Counted from the first letter of the stretch, positions 1-11,055 are shown. The stretch is DNA of 26,345 nt from Thoreauomyces humboldtii (GCA_027596035.1 JADGJA010000282.1:1-26345), one strand, 5' to 3'. Notes: generated by a model from the sequence alone, not told the origin. A program made the numbers and translations.

Positions 1-503
1 GGGGCAGGGGACGGGGTAGAGGCAGAGGCGGAGGCAGAATACCTCCGGGGTAGTTAGCGCTGCTCTACACTTACTTCAATGTAGCAACCGTGTGTAAGGA
101 ACAAGGAAAAGGAAAAGGGCAATCAAAAAGAAAAAAAAAAGGAAGAAAAAAAAAAGAGATCTGCAGGCCCGAGCCTCTGATGATCCAGGGAAGGGAGGGG
201 GATGGCTCTAAAACTCTTCCAGCTACAACCGGTACCCGGGCTTTGGCCGCTTGTACGCCACGAGGCACTGGTAAGCCGCTACCGCAACTCATGACGACGT
301 CCCACGGCGGTGCACATGTCGCATTCACTACATGCAGGTCTTGGAAACGGTCCTACGGAGGGCGAGATGGTATCGAATTTTATCGCGGAACCAGTGCAGC
401 GCTGGTGCCGAGGCCTCTTTTCGTAGCCTACCGTCCTATTTAGATTTAAGCTCGCAGAGGGGCTGATGGTCCCCGCTACAGATCCATCTGGAAATTCATT
501 CAT
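1..503. other. Left flank without a supported gene
   Basis: The first 45 bases are G-rich and purine-repetitive (GGGG, GAGGCAGAGGCGGAGGC). An A/G-rich tract follows at about 95-160, including two runs of roughly ten A. Open frames here are short, lack family resemblance and overlap each other on both strands. I see no splice-linked exon. The tract may be the UTR or promoter of a gene outside the window. Confidence 0.5.
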
Positions 504-1190
504 TCACAGGTCCACGTGCAACGGACCAATCCTATCCACACTCGTCGGCCATCTCGAAACCGCGATGAGACCAATGGCCGTCCAGTAAGTCGAAAGGACC
601 AGCAACTGCGAGCCCCGATACTCTCCTGCAAACTGTCGGACCGCCAACGCCGAATCGCTCGCCACGAAGACCACCGCCCCGACCAGCGCCAGGAGTGTCT
701 TCTCGGTCCCGCCGTTCTCGTACGCTGATGCAGCGGTGAGCCCCATGGCAGTGAGCACACCACCGTAGACTACCACCGGGATCCGAAGGGCTCCCGTCTT
801 CGGGAGTAGCCACGTGAAGAAGACGATGGCGTACACGACCAGTCCGGCCGTCCAGAGCGGGGGTCGGAAGGTGGATTGGGATTCGAGAAAGACGATGACG
901 AACCCGACGTGAGCGAGAAAGAAACTTCCCAGGCCGGCGAGGAAGAAGCCCTCGCCTGGGTACATCAGGGCGATGTCGCCGATGAGAGCGAACACGTAGC
1001 CGGCGACCAAGGACAGACGCGGAGAGTGATCGGGGAAAGCGAAGAGGGAAAGCGTGATGAGGATGGTCGTGAGAGGCTTGAGGAGCTGGAAGATGGCTGG
1101 ACGGCGACCGGATCGGGTGGTGACGAGTTCGCAGGCAATCGCACCGGCGCCGGTGATCGCCGCTGCTTGGAGGTAGTTGACAGAGTCCAT
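504..1190 (-). CDS. TMEM86/YhhN-family lysoplasmalogenase-like membrane protein
   Basis: Single-exon gene of 228 residues. The family (YhhN; TMEM86A/B in animals) are multi-pass membrane hydrolases that cleave the vinyl-ether bond of lysoplasmalogens. Enzyme activity in fungi is less certain. Visible here is a run of about seven to eight hydrophobic segments. It includes the family-typical GD-[IL]-x-LM...F..G...F...H block (GDIALMYPGEGFFLAGLG around residues 72-89, then FFLAHVGFVIVF) and the late FVASDSALAVRQF...YWTAIGLIAVS block containing the second conserved Asp. The open frame extends upstream to 1517. I chose the ATG at 1190 because the hydrophobic core begins right after it and the upstream 109 codons look like untranslated leader (polar, low-quality). 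It is divergent from the TMEM115-like gene, with 650 bp between the starts. Confidence 0.85.
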   Translation of the reverse strand: MDSVNYLQAAAITGAGAIACELVTTRSGRRPAIFQLLKPLTTILITLSLFAFPDHSPRLSLVAGYVFALIGDIALMYPGEGFFLAGLGSFFLAHVGFVIVFLESQSTFRPPLWTAGLVVYAIVFFTWLLPKTGALRIPVVVYGGVLTAMGLTAASAYENGGTEKTLLALVGAVVFVASDSALAVRQFAGEYRGSQLLVLSTYWTAIGLIAVSRWPTSVDRIGPLHVDL

Positions 1191-1840
1191 TGTTCCCTTT
1201 TGGCTGCCGCGGTCGAACGGGGCCTGGCGCCGCACTGTGCAAGCCTGTACTTTATGTACCCGACAAACGGGACCTTTCAATCCCATGTGCTTGCGTGGAC
1301 CGCTTTTCATGTGATCGTCGGCCACAACCTGCCACAACCCCACAACGTCTGAGCCTTTCCGCAAGGCCTGTCGAAACGCTTGTCGCTCGTACCGGTACAC
1401 ACACACAGCGAGACGTGCCAACCGGTGATCCCAGAGATGTCGAGGAGCTTTTCGCGAACAGAGTTCAAACTGCGATAACCTTTCGTGACGAGTCAAGCTA
1501 CCTGGCGTGAAGCGCAAGTGTATTCTTCCGTAGCCCTATGGTACAGCAATTCATTGGAACGCATGAAGGGTCAGGGGCTACCTGCAGGTTCGTTGTCGCC
1601 CCTCTGGACGATATATACATGTACTTTAGGTGAGGTTGGGATGTCCTTCAAAAGCGCAGCAAAACACAAACCTTGCGAGCTGCTGTCAAAAACCAAACCG
1701 TCTTCTCGCTCCTCGCTGTGTTTGCCGTCACGGCCACGATCTTTGCATTCCCCAACTCGACCGAAAGTATCAGCGGCTTGTCTGTGTGGGCACGAGAGGT
1801 TCTGAAAACAGCGAGTGGCATAACCAAGCAGCCCGTAGAC
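1191..1840. promoter_or_regulatory. Divergent intergenic region, TMEM86-like / TMEM115-like
   Basis: This region lies between two divergently oriented starts. No convincing TATA box is seen for either gene (a GATATATACATG string occurs near 1608). A stop-free stretch just upstream of 1841 is in frame with the TMEM115-like protein and encodes a hydrophobic patch, but it has no ATG, so I leave it as leader or promoter. Confidence 0.4.
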
Positions 1841-3260
1841 ATGGACATGGTAAGTCTTGGCTCTCCGAGTTCGCAAGTCCTCCCCTTCAAGCCAATGCTC
1901 AATTGCGTCCTTAACCCTTCACGCGTGCAGAAATATTTCAACCCAAACACCCTCCCGCTGGCGACCCGCAGCCTTCTCCTCGCATCGGTCGTCCTCTCCC
2001 TCCTCTCGATCGTCCTCCCCACAGAGTACTTGGCGCTCATCCCAGGATCCTCCCTCTTCTACTTTTGGACGTTTGTCACGGCGGGACTGTGGGAGTCCAA
2101 TCCCGTCAGTCTCCTCATAAACTGCACTGGGCTAGCCCTGGGCGGACGATATTTTGAGAACCAGTGGGGACTGAGAGGGTTCGTAAAGTATGTTGTGATC
2201 GTCAATGTGGGAGCGTACTTTGGCGTGTTCCTGGCCATTGCGTTCGAGTACGCGATTACCATGGATTCGAGTTGGCTGTGAGTGCGTGGGAGCTTGCTGT
2301 TTACAAAAGATATCGAGACGGTTTAAGCTCATGCGTTTGTGGTTCCTCAAAGGTTTAATTCGCAGGCGAGCGGGCTCGCTGCGCTGCTCGCCGGCTTCCT
2401 CGTGTCCTTCAAACAGGTCGGCATTCTTATGAACGTGGACGAATGCCCTGGTCTATCACTCACAAATCCTCTTCTTTCGTAAAGGCCGTCCCAGAACATA
2501 ATTTGAAAGTCTTTGGCGTCGTCTCGGTTCGCGCAAAGGTAGTCAGTTCGCATGTACAAACGCGTCCATGAATACGAACTCATCTATCTTGTTCCAAATT
2601 TCCAGTACCTTCCTTCACTCTACCTAGCCCTCAACATCGTCCTCTTCATTCTTCGCATCATCCACGTTCACTTTTTCATCGTTCTCTTCGGCACCCTCGT
2701 CGCCTGGCTATACACCCGATTCTTCAAGCGTCAGGACGGTATAAAAGGAGACCGAAGCGAAACCTTCAGCTTTGCTAGCTTCTTCCCAGACTTCTTACAG
2801 TGAGTGTTCAACGAACCATTAAGAAGCGTTTTCGTTCTGTATTGCTAGCATACTAAGAAAAGATACCCCATTCCTCAAAGACCGGCCATCAAACCAGTCT
2901 CCAGCGCCATTTTCAAGTTGGCAATCAAGATAAAGATTTGCGCTCCAATCGGGCACGACGCTTTGCCAGTCACAAAACAAGACACCGCAGGTGGCGGAGG
3001 AGGAGGGCCCAGCGGGGTGGTCACGCAGCAGCCCCCTGGACCTGGGGACGCGGACGCGGAACGAAGGAGGTAAGTCAAACAATCGGCAAGGCTTTTGCTC
3101 AAAGATCACGTCAAGAACTTTATTATTGATTCCAACTTTTGCTGGCGGTGTTTACAGAGCCTTGGCTTTGAAGGCGTTGGATGTGCGGTTATCTGGCCTC
3201 GCGGTTCCTGCGCCGATTGCTGCTGCACCGCCGGCTGCGCCAGTGATACCACCATCTTGA
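1841..3260 (+). CDS. TMEM115-type (DUF1751) Golgi rhomboid-like membrane protein
   Basis: Exons 1841-1849, 1931-2277, 2353-2416, 2485-2538, 2606-2799, 2881-3069 and 3158-3260 give 960 nt and 319 residues. All phases join cleanly. The family are catalytically dead rhomboid-like proteins of the Golgi, linked to retrograde transport. The predicted protein aligns by eye with human TMEM115 over its length. Matches are the WTFVTAGLWE segment, GRYFENQWG (human GRLLEPLWG), an SFKQ loop, FSFASFFPDFLQ (human FAFATFFPEILQ), and KIKIC followed after a Pro/Gly-rich linker by DAERRRALALKAL (human DAERRRQLALKAL). The acceptor at 2879-2880 was chosen over an upstream AG because it keeps the spacing between the FLQ and KIC motifs equal to human. 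The start at 1841 gives a nine-base coding first exon (Met-Asp-Met). An N-terminal extension cannot be excluded, but no ATG is in frame upstream. Confidence 0.85.
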
Positions 3261-3529
3261 AGTAGGGTGGCCGTTCTTTCGGGCTTCTCAGGATTTCACC
3301 CCTAAGCCATTGTACATAATTCGATTTTGCTCTCGATTGCAGAGAATGTCACGGCACGGCGTTCCGAAGGCACACCAATCTATTGACGAAGATGCGGAAA
3401 CCCTTTAAAGCGCTCGTCACCCATCCTTCCTTTCTTCTTTGCGATCCGGCCGCGGGTACGCCCATTCGCAGAACTATTTCCTTATTTCATTCGAACCCTC
3501 CCGTGCGAATCTGCCTTTCCCTCATCACC
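3261..3529. other. Convergent 3' intergenic region
   Basis: This lies between the stop codons of the TMEM115-like gene and the Btz-domain gene. It is a short, T- and C-rich stretch that probably carries both polyadenylation regions. No gene is seen. Confidence 0.45.
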
Positions 3530-5815
3530 CTATTCGGTATCCTTGATGCCCTCTCCTTGGCCTCCCATCCTCGTAGTGACTCCTCCCTCGAACCCTCCTC
3601 CAGCCCCGCCACCTACCCTTCCTTGAGGATATCCCGCTTGGTAGTACATATGCTGAGAAGGATGAGCCGGCATCATCCCGTTTCCGTAGCCGCCGTACCC
3701 ATAGTCGTACATTCCCTGCGCCGCGTTCCCAGGCGGCGGCGGGTAGAATCCATATCCCGCGGGTGGAGGAGGACCTGCCGGGTACCCATTGTACATCTGA
3801 GGGGGCGGAGGAGGAGGAGCCACGCCACCGCCGTACATGAAACCGCCTCCGCCGGGCGGTCCTTGGTGAAGGTGAGGCGGGGGATACTCGGTTGGAGCCG
3901 GCATGTAGAGTCCAGAGTCCGTCATGACGAACGGGTGCTGCTGCGGCGGATATGGGTGGTAGTACTGTGGCGCGGGGTAGTATCCTCCCTGCTGATGCTG
4001 CTGGTGCTGCAGATGATGGTGCTGTTGGTGGAGCATCTGTTGCTGGCTGGCAGCGGGAGGAAGGTGCTGCTGGGGCGGAAGGTTGGGATCGTACATTCCT
4101 GGTCCGTAAGGAGCACGTTTCATAGTGCGCTTCTTCGGAAGAGACGTCGTTTTTCGTTGAGGCTCTAAGAGGTCGTCAAGAGGTGTTCCTGGTGTAGGGG
4201 AGGAGGAGGAAGGAGGCTGTGCGTCATCCGCTGTCCGCTTAGGAGGAGAAGAGGGAGGAACCTCCACTGAACGTGACAAAGGTGCGGAAGCGCCTTGTAA
4301 GACCGGAACGGGAACTGGGCGGGAAGGAGATGGCTGCCGCTGCAGTGAAAATTCCGACACTACAGGTTTTTCTTTGAGCTGCTCCTGAGGAACGACTGGA
4401 ACGTCATTGGCTGGCAGTTTCTCTGCAGGCTTCGGTGGAGGAACTCGTTTGAGCGGACGCGGGGCAGGAGCTGCAGGTTGAGGATGATGCAAATCCGCCT
4501 TATTAGGTTCATCGTGCGTGTGGTTTGCGGCATAGAAGGATTGCGTTGGCTTCGATTTATTTTCGCCGTTCGCATTCTGAGCCTCTGCCGTGGCGGGGCT
4601 CTCACGTGTGATCGTGACCTCGAGATGGTCGCCAATGATAAAAGATCGCCGAGATTCGACGACTTTGTGCGGCTTGCCACCAAGATTGCTAGTAGATGCA
4701 GTGGAGTGCAGCTTTCTAGGTGTTCGGGATGGTCGCCCCACTTGTGCCGCCGCATCGAACTTGTCGTGTACCCAGGGCTTCGTGGTCGGATCGCTCTGTC
4801 CTTCAAGCACGGGAGCGCGGTCAGGAAAGAACGCGGGGGTGGATCGAGCAGGTGGCAATGCTGTTGTCTCCGCAGCCTTCTCCGGTTGGACAATGGTCGC
4901 GTGAGGTTCGGATCCAGCAGGCAGCGACTGTCCCTGTACGACAGGAGATGGCCGATTGCCGAGCGGGCCAGCAGCATTTCCGACAAAGCCGCCACCTCTC
5001 CCTCCTCCTTTTCCCAAGAACGCTCCGCCTCGTTGCATCCCTCCACCCCGGCCGCGGAAGCCGCCGCGGCCTCGATTCCCTGAGAAGCGATCATCGTGAC
5101 CCCAGAAATTGCCAACAGTGGGCGTGAATGCAGGCTCAAAGCGACGTTTCTCATCTCGTGTGGCGTCAGCTGCCTGTGTGGAATGCGCTCCAGATTCTGC
5201 ATCTAGCTTTGGCGGATCCGATGGCTTTTCTACTTCACGTGAGACAACGATGCCATTCGGTACAATCAACTGCGACGCGGGCACGGCTTTCGGCGTTGAG
5301 ACTGCTGCGGATATGTTGGCAATAGGGTTCGGAGGTGTGCTTGCTTGAACAGGCTTGACCGCCTTTTGCTTTCGCTGTTTCTTCTTTTTCGCGGCGGACA
5401 TGTTCCCGCTATTGGTACCCTCACCAACCACGTCCACCGACGAAGCTCCACTTGGAGCGTCTGGCTTTTCTGTTGCGGATGCCTTTGGTCCTCGGACATC
5501 CTTCGAGAGATCTGCGCTGGAACCATTCTTTGCAGATTGTTGCGTCGGACGTGATTCGGCAGCTGTGGCGCCCACTGAGGACTTTTTCTTGTTGAGCTTC
5601 CGCGGACCGGTAACAGGTTTGGATGAGGGGAGTGAGGTGGATATGGGTGGTGCTTGTGGAGGTGCGTCTGCCGGTTTTTGTTGCTTCGAGGCCTGGGAAC
5701 TCGAAGTGTCAACGTTGGATCCTGCCGAGGAGATGTCGGACGCGGAGCCGCTCTCGTTGCCCTCAGAGTCTGACGAGGCCTTGGTTCTCCGACGACTGGC
5801 GAGACGACTTGTCAT
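3530..5815 (-). CDS. Btz-domain (CASC3/Barentsz-like) RGG-rich RNA-binding protein
   Basis: Single uninterrupted frame of 761 residues, very low complexity. The Btz (SELOR) module of CASC3/Barentsz binds eIF4A3 in the exon junction complex. Both halves are visible. At 226-244 is FEPAFTPTVGNFWGHDDRF, resembling the family's P-x-G-x-F-x-HD-x-R core. At 346-354 is KPWVHDKFD, the family's W-x-HDKF core. Between them lies an insertion of about 100 residues holding an RGG/GRG box (about 245-280), a classic RNA-binding and arginine-methylation target. The N terminus (basic RR followed by S/D/E/G-rich sequence, residues 1-30) resembles the CASC3 N terminus. The C-terminal third (about 560-740) is Pro/Gln/His/Tyr/Gly-rich, prion-like. 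A KKKKQRKQK basic patch near 143-151 could be a nuclear signal. It shares a 246-bp divergent promoter with AGM1. The Btz assignment is by motif recognition only. Confidence 0.75.
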   Translation of the reverse strand: MTSRLASRRRTKASSDSEGNESGSASDISSAGSNVDTSSSQASKQQKPADAPPQAPPISTSLPSSKPVTGPRKLNKKKSSVGATAAESRPTQQSAKNGSSADLSKDVRGPKASATEKPDAPSGASSVDVVGEGTNSGNMSAAKKKKQRKQKAVKPVQASTPPNPIANISAAVSTPKAVPASQLIVPNGIVVSREVEKPSDPPKLDAESGAHSTQAADATRDEKRRFEPAFTPTVGNFWGHDDRFSGNRGRGGFRGRGGGMQRGGAFLGKGGGRGGGFVGNAAGPLGNRPSPVVQGQSLPAGSEPHATIVQPEKAAETTALPPARSTPAFFPDRAPVLEGQSDPTTKPWVHDKFDAAAQVGRPSRTPRKLHSTASTSNLGGKPHKVVESRRSFIIGDHLEVTITRESPATAEAQNANGENKSKPTQSFYAANHTHDEPNKADLHHPQPAAPAPRPLKRVPPPKPAEKLPANDVPVVPQEQLKEKPVVSEFSLQRQPSPSRPVPVPVLQGASAPLSRSVEVPPSSPPKRTADDAQPPSSSSPTPGTPLDDLLEPQRKTTSLPKKRTMKRAPYGPGMYDPNLPPQQHLPPAASQQQMLHQQHHHLQHQQHQQGGYYPAPQYYHPYPPQQHPFVMTDSGLYMPAPTEYPPPHLHQGPPGGGGFMYGGGVAPPPPPPQMYNGYPAGPPPPAGYGFYPPPPGNAAQGMYDYGYGGYGNGMMPAHPSQHMYYQAGYPQGRVGGGAGGGFEGGVTTRMGGQGEGIKDTE

Positions 5816-6061
5816 AGCGAGGCACTGACTGCAACTGCTGAAGGTGGGTTCGTAGGGAGGGTCGACTTACGGGCTGGTTGGGATGGAGGGGCTTCCGGGT
5901 TCTCTCTGTGTGTGGGAAAACGCTCTCGGTCTGTTTTTTGGTGGGCAAGTCTCTGTCCTCGGACGCGTCGACGGCAGCATCCTGCATGGACGCATCCTCG
6001 TAAACGTGGCAGACCTTCGCCTGAATCAGTATTTCTCCTTTCACTCGAGATCTCCATCATC
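5816..6061. promoter_or_regulatory. Bidirectional promoter between Btz-domain gene and AGM1
   Basis: Only 246 bp separate two divergent start codons, so the region must hold both core promoters and both 5' leaders. No clear TATA box is visible. Several short G-rich and pyrimidine stretches occur. Confidence 0.55.
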
Positions 6062-8418
6062 ATGTCGCTGGATAGAGCAAAGATAGACGCGGCTTTTGCC
6101 AAGCACCCAAAGCTCAACGTCACCTACACCTATGGAACAGCCGGTTTCCGCACAAAGTAGGTTCAAGGGCGTCGGGAACCGTCCGTCGATGGAGAGAGGC
6201 GGCGATCAAGTAACGAGAACGCCTTGTCCTGAAGTTCTCCGCCTTTCTCTCGTCCAGGGGCGACACGTTGGACTCGGTCATGTTCACGGTCGGCCTGCTT
6301 GCCGTGCTCCGGTCAAAGAGCCACAATGGCAAGGTCATTGGCGCGATGGTGACAGCCTCCCATAACCCTGCAGTGGACAACGGAGTGAAACTGGTGGAAC
6401 CCATGGGGGAGATGCTCGCTCAGTCCTGGGAATCGTACGCAACCGAGTTGGCTAATGCCTCCACAACGGACGCCCTCTTGGCTGCGTTGGAGAACGTTGT
6501 GACAAAGGAGAAGATTGACCTCGGAAAGCCTGCGAACATTGTTGTCGGAAGAGACACGAGGTGCGGGCAAAATGCCGGATTGACAAACAGAGAACTCTCT
6601 TGCTGATCGTCATTGGTTGAGCTCGCAGGCCAAGCGGCGTGGCTCTTGTGGAGGCGCTGGTCGATGGAGTGAAAGCTTTGGGCGGGACTATTACCGATTA
6701 TGGCCTGAACACCACGCCACAGCTGCATTACGTTACGCGGTGTCTGAACACTAAGGGCACCCCGGAAGCCTATGGTGAGCCCACCGAGGAGGGTTACTAC
6801 AAGAAGTTATCGGACGCGTTCCGCCGCATCGTGGTACGAACTCCAGATCTTGGTGGATTAACCAATGAGGCAGAAAGACGGGCCCTGAATTTGTTCGCTT
6901 CAGGGTGGCAAGCCGAAGCTATCCACGCTTTACATCGACGGCGCGAATGGAATCGGTGCTCCTACCGCACACAAACTGGTCAAGTTCTTGAAGGACGACA
7001 TCATCTCGGTCGAGGTGGTGAACGATAACACGTCCGACCCGAGCAAGCTTAACCTCCACGTAAGCTTTGCGCGGCGATGAATCCCAGCTTGTGAAGGTAG
7101 CGATGCGATGATGCTCATGCAATGTGATCTCAGAGCGGAGCAGACTACGTTAAGGTCGGTCAAAAGAAGCCTGAAGGCTTTGACTTGAAACCGGGCATGC
7201 GATGTGCGTCTCTCGATGGAGATGCCGACCGCATCGTCTTCTGGTACGCCGACAAAGGTAGAACAGGCAAACGCGTCTTCGTCATCATGTTGGGAGCCAG
7301 ATCTCATCCTACTTTAGACGGGCAGTTCAAGCTTCTCGACGGTGACAAGATTGCAACTCTTGCCGCCGGGTTCATCATGGGCCTGGTTAAGGAGGCAAAG
7401 GTCCCCAATATCAACGTTGGTCTGGTGCAGACTGCTTATGCGAACGGAAGCGCGACGACATACGTGAAAGACACTTTGGTACGTTACTCATTTATTATTT
7501 TATGCTTTGCGTTATGCTTATCTTTCTTCACCAGCAAGTGCCAGTTGTATTTACCGCGACGGGCGTCAAACACCTTCACCACGCTGCCGAAGAATTCGAC
7601 GTAGGCGTCTATTTCGAGGCAAATGGGCATGGAACTGTCCTCTTCAGCCCGGCAGCCATCAAAGCGTTTCACGCTACTGAAGGGTAAGTAGGAAATATGA
7701 GGCTTTCTTGCCATTACCCGATAGTTCGGGGAATTTGCGGATGTGCGACTCAGATGTACCTGTTTTCCAGATCCAGCCCAGCAGAGAAGGTGGCTCTCAA
7801 CACTCTTCGAGCTCTCACAGACCTGATTAACCAAACGGTCGGTGATGCACTCTCGGACCTCTTGATGGTCGAGGCTATCCTCGTCTCGACTGGTCAAACG
7901 TTTGCGGACTGGGACACCGCCTACACAGACCTGAAGAGTCGGTTGGAAAAGGTCACCGTGACCAACCGGCTGGAGTTTGTGGCCATCAAGGCCGACACGG
8001 AGCTTGCAAAGCCTGACGGTGAGGAAAACAGACAATCGCAGTTTGGCGGGAAAATAAATCTCAACGCTGCCTTAACGCTTCCACAGGTCTGCAAAAGAAG
8101 ATCGAGCAACAGCAGGCAAAGTTCAAAAACGGTCGTTCGTTTGTCCGGTACGTCATGAGCTCAAGCGCTCTCGCATTATCTTTCTTACTCCGAACAATAT
8201 AACGCCCACGCTAACCCAAATTTGCCTAACTATGCATCTTTTATAGTCCTTCAGGTACTGAGGATGTTGTGCGTGTGTACGCCGAGGCCGACACACAGGC
8301 CAACGCGGACCTTCTTGCCAACATCGTTTGCGGCATCATCTTTGACCACCACGGCGGTGTCGGAACCCGACCCGCAGCGTTCAAGAAGGTTGGAGATGAC
8401 GGCGAAGTCATTGCCTAA
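6062..8418 (+). CDS. AGM1: Phosphoacetylglucosamine mutase
   Basis: Converts GlcNAc-6-phosphate to GlcNAc-1-phosphate in cytosolic UDP-GlcNAc synthesis, which feeds chitin, N-glycans and GPI anchors. Exons 6062-6156, 6258-6560, 6629-6833, 6904-7059, 7134-7257, 7318-7478, 7535-7683, 7771-8018, 8087-8147 and 8247-8418 give 1674 nt and 557 residues, the same length as yeast Pcm1. Hallmarks are YGTAGFRTK (24-32), the catalytic-serine loop TASHNP (64-69, Ser66), the Mg-binding DGDADR loop (281-286), GVKHLHH and FEANGHGT in the sugar-binding region, and the phosphate-binding RPSGTED loop (501-507). The motifs fall in the order known for the alpha-D-phosphohexomutase superfamily. All nine introns are 56-101 nt. 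Introns 3, 5 and 6 were placed by frame continuity plus family alignment. The 3' end lies only 91 bp from the convergent PTC5-like gene. No broken residues are seen, and I am confident of function. Confidence 0.96.
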
Positions 8419-8509
8419 GCTATTGTCCACCCAAACTTTCCCAAACGTCCAAAGGGTTTGTGAAGGGAGAGGGACCGCGATGTTTATGTATCCATATCCT
8501 TTTTCTTCT

Positions 8510-10334
8510 CTATTTTCGCCTTGCACTCTGATTCTGCTGAGCCTGCAACCCTTGAACCCATTGTTTGAATCGATGCGTCTTTGGCGCCGCCCGAGCGAGA
8601 TCCACATGTTCCAAGGGCCCTTGCAGTTGCTGTTGGTTGACAGACCCCTCGAGCGGGGGGCGTTTGGCTGTGCTCGTGGTCGAATTTCCGTCCTCTCCAA
8701 AGAACACGACGTTGACGGTCATGTCATCTCTCCACCTCCTGCTGTGCGGCGGTGGGATCCTGACCAGCTTCGCGAGCAACGCGGGGTCACCTCGTCCCAC
8801 GGCGTTCCGGATGAGGCAGGTTGCCGCGTTGTCGTCGCTCCAGTCCCAATCGCCGCCTGCCCTGTTCGCAGGGTCCAGGAGGCTGGTACCGATGGTGGGG
8901 GGATCGGGCAGCAATTTGTTCCGCTGCATGTGACCTCCTACTAAGTCGACGGCTTGTTCGGAGGAGAGGCAGTCCCAGATGCCGTCCGTGGCCAGAATGA
9001 GCGCCTTGTCGGTGGATAGGTCAAGAGTGTAGTGGACGACCTCGGGTGAGGCCGTCACATATGGTGGGGTAAGATATGCCGCGTTCTTGCGCATACCGAG
9101 GGCATCCTTTTCGGCTTGGAGCCATTTGTAAGAGGAGTCACCTGCGTGAAGTCATGGGTTTAGCGCTCAAGCCTCTTTTCGAACTTCGTGCCAGGGAAAC
9201 ATTTGCTTACCGAACGCCCTTGTTGGCATTAGTCCACCAAGGATTCTTCCTCTCGCAACAACGGTCTTCTCCTCATCAGGATGCTCTTCCAACAACCTCG
9301 CGTACTCTGCAGGGTTGGAAGTTGTCTGATCTGCGCTCAGATCCACTGCTTCCAAACTCCCATCTCCTCTGCGCTTGACGATCACGGCTCTGCTGTCGCC
9401 CGTACAAGCCACGTACACATCCTTTCCCTCCATGTATGCTACGATGGCGCAGGATCCTGCCACGGCGGGTCGAAGTGCATGACGGAGAGTCTCAGCATAC
9501 GGGACGTTCGAAGAGATCTCGATGCCGCCGTTGATGATGTCGGCATCCATGCGTTCGAACGCAGTCTTCAAGGCTGCTGTGACCTGGGCCTTACGAACAG
9601 ATGGTGATGGAGGTGTCGTGGAGGTGGTGGGAATCTCCGATATGGCTTTGCCGACGTAAGCGCCAAGATATTGGGAGAGCACGATGGCGCATTCCGTTCC
9701 GCCGTGTCCATCGTAGACCCTGTTGCGATGGTCAGATGCAGCTTCATCTTGACAAGGACCAAACACGGATAAGAGAGACGTACCCAAGGATGACGCCCCC
9801 GCTCAACCGGTTCTCGCTGTGGTAGTCCTCCACCTGTGCGTTGGACGCGACCTGGTTCAGGTGATACCCTAACACGGGTGCCGACTCCACAACCACGCCC
9901 TGCTTGTCCTCTCCACCGAACCATCCTCCCCATCCCCTTTTCCCAGCCTTTCCCTTTTTCGCCTCGTCCGCCTTGACCAACTCATCCAGGTCCACATCAA
10001 ACTTGCGCTCATGTTGCCTCAAGAAAGCCGTGGTGTGCTCGTCCGAGAGAGGTTCGCCGAGGAGACGCTGAGGGATCTTGTCGTTCTGAGAGGTTGAGGT
10101 GGGGGTGGGAAGGGCAGGCCGAGTGACATAGTAGGCGAGACCTGCGAATCCGGTCAAGGCGCCGACTTTTGCTGCGTTGCGAGCGGTGAGACGCGAGGGA
10201 CGACGGACATTGTCACTGTTGCTGTTTGAAGTCGCGTAGCGGTGGCAGGGTTGGATTTGGGAGATTGCTCGAGTGGGTATGCGACATCTGCGATCACCTG
10301 GAATGGCCAGGAGCAGTCGGCGTACGGTGAACAT
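8510..10334 (-). CDS. PTC5: Mitochondrial PP2C-type protein phosphatase (PTC5/pyruvate dehydrogenase phosphatase type)
   Basis: Three exons (9784-10334, 9211-9719 and 8510-9141 on the minus strand) give 563 residues. PP2C enzymes are Mg/Mn-dependent Ser/Thr phosphatases. The PTC5/PDP branch acts in mitochondria and dephosphorylates the pyruvate dehydrogenase E1 alpha subunit. The N terminus (about 1-40) is Arg-rich with almost no acidic residues, fitting a matrix targeting signal. A short hydrophobic segment lies near 57-70. The PP2C motifs appear in order: QVEDY with metal-site Asp170, VYDGHGG (185-191), CTGDSRAVI (290-297, Asp292), ATDGIWD (404-410) and WSDDNAA. The phrase VLGYHLNQVASNAQVED resembles the PDP family start (VLGFDSNQLAANAPIED in animals). 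The Trp/Gly-rich, Lys-rich region at about 120-145 is unremarkable. Donor GTAAGC and acceptor GCAG at intron 2 preserve RAFGDSSYKW. The catalytic assignment is secure. The substrate is inferred. Confidence 0.9.
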
Positions 10335-10970
10335 CGTGTTGCAAAATAGCTCAAGTCCGTAGATGCTGGAGGTCCAGGTGGCAGGAGAGTGCGAGAGGAA
10401 GTGGGGTCATCCATGTTGCATGTCCATGTTGTCGGACTCGAAGCACGTCAAGCCAAAGCCAAGCCCAACAGCGCTGCACCACTCGCTTCGCGGTGTTAGA
10501 ACCCATTGAGTGGGTAGCACCGCCATGATTGCAGCAAAGCGTTTGGCATGATTTCAGGTTCTTTTCTCCATCATTCGACATTACAAACAATACAGTATGC
10601 TAACTGAAATATAGTGGAAGAACACTGCGAAAAAGTACTACAATCGTAGGGGCGTTTACCATCCGGTATGACCAAGGCACGTTGAGCCGAACTACCATGG
10701 AAAGTGACAAGCATCTCCCATCTCTTTTGAGCATTCCTTGACTCCTCGCCGGCAGGGAGCGGGTCTGCCGAAAATGCTTACGGTATGTATTAGGCGAGCA
10801 GTGTCCAACGCGTCCGCGCGCCGGCCCTATCTGTGCTCGCACAAATCCCATCGAAACCTTCTGAAGCGTGCCACCTATGGCAGCCGCTGGCAAGCGCCGA
10901 AGTGACTGTCCCTTGTGCTGTGCCATGCAACCACGCCACAACAAGGAAAAAAAAAGAGAACATCGTCCCC

Positions 10971-10979
10971 TATAAAAGG
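10971..10979 (+). promoter_or_regulatory. TATA-box-like element
   Basis: TATAAAAGG, preceded by an A/G-rich tract and followed 85 bp later by an ATG in good context (AAAATGG at 11056). It is a strong match to the core promoter consensus, but no recognised gene follows. Confidence 0.35.
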
Positions 10980-11055
10980 CGAGCGTTCCCCGCACCCCAC
11001 CAGTATTCGATGGGGGCTTGTCAGCGCTGGTTCGCTCGCCTTCTTCCTAGTCAAA

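Noticed and set aside
4360..5202. 280-residue minus-strand frame inside the Btz-domain gene
   Set aside because: It is a Ser/Arg/Leu-rich alternative frame of a low-complexity, GC-rich coding region, with no independent start context or motif.
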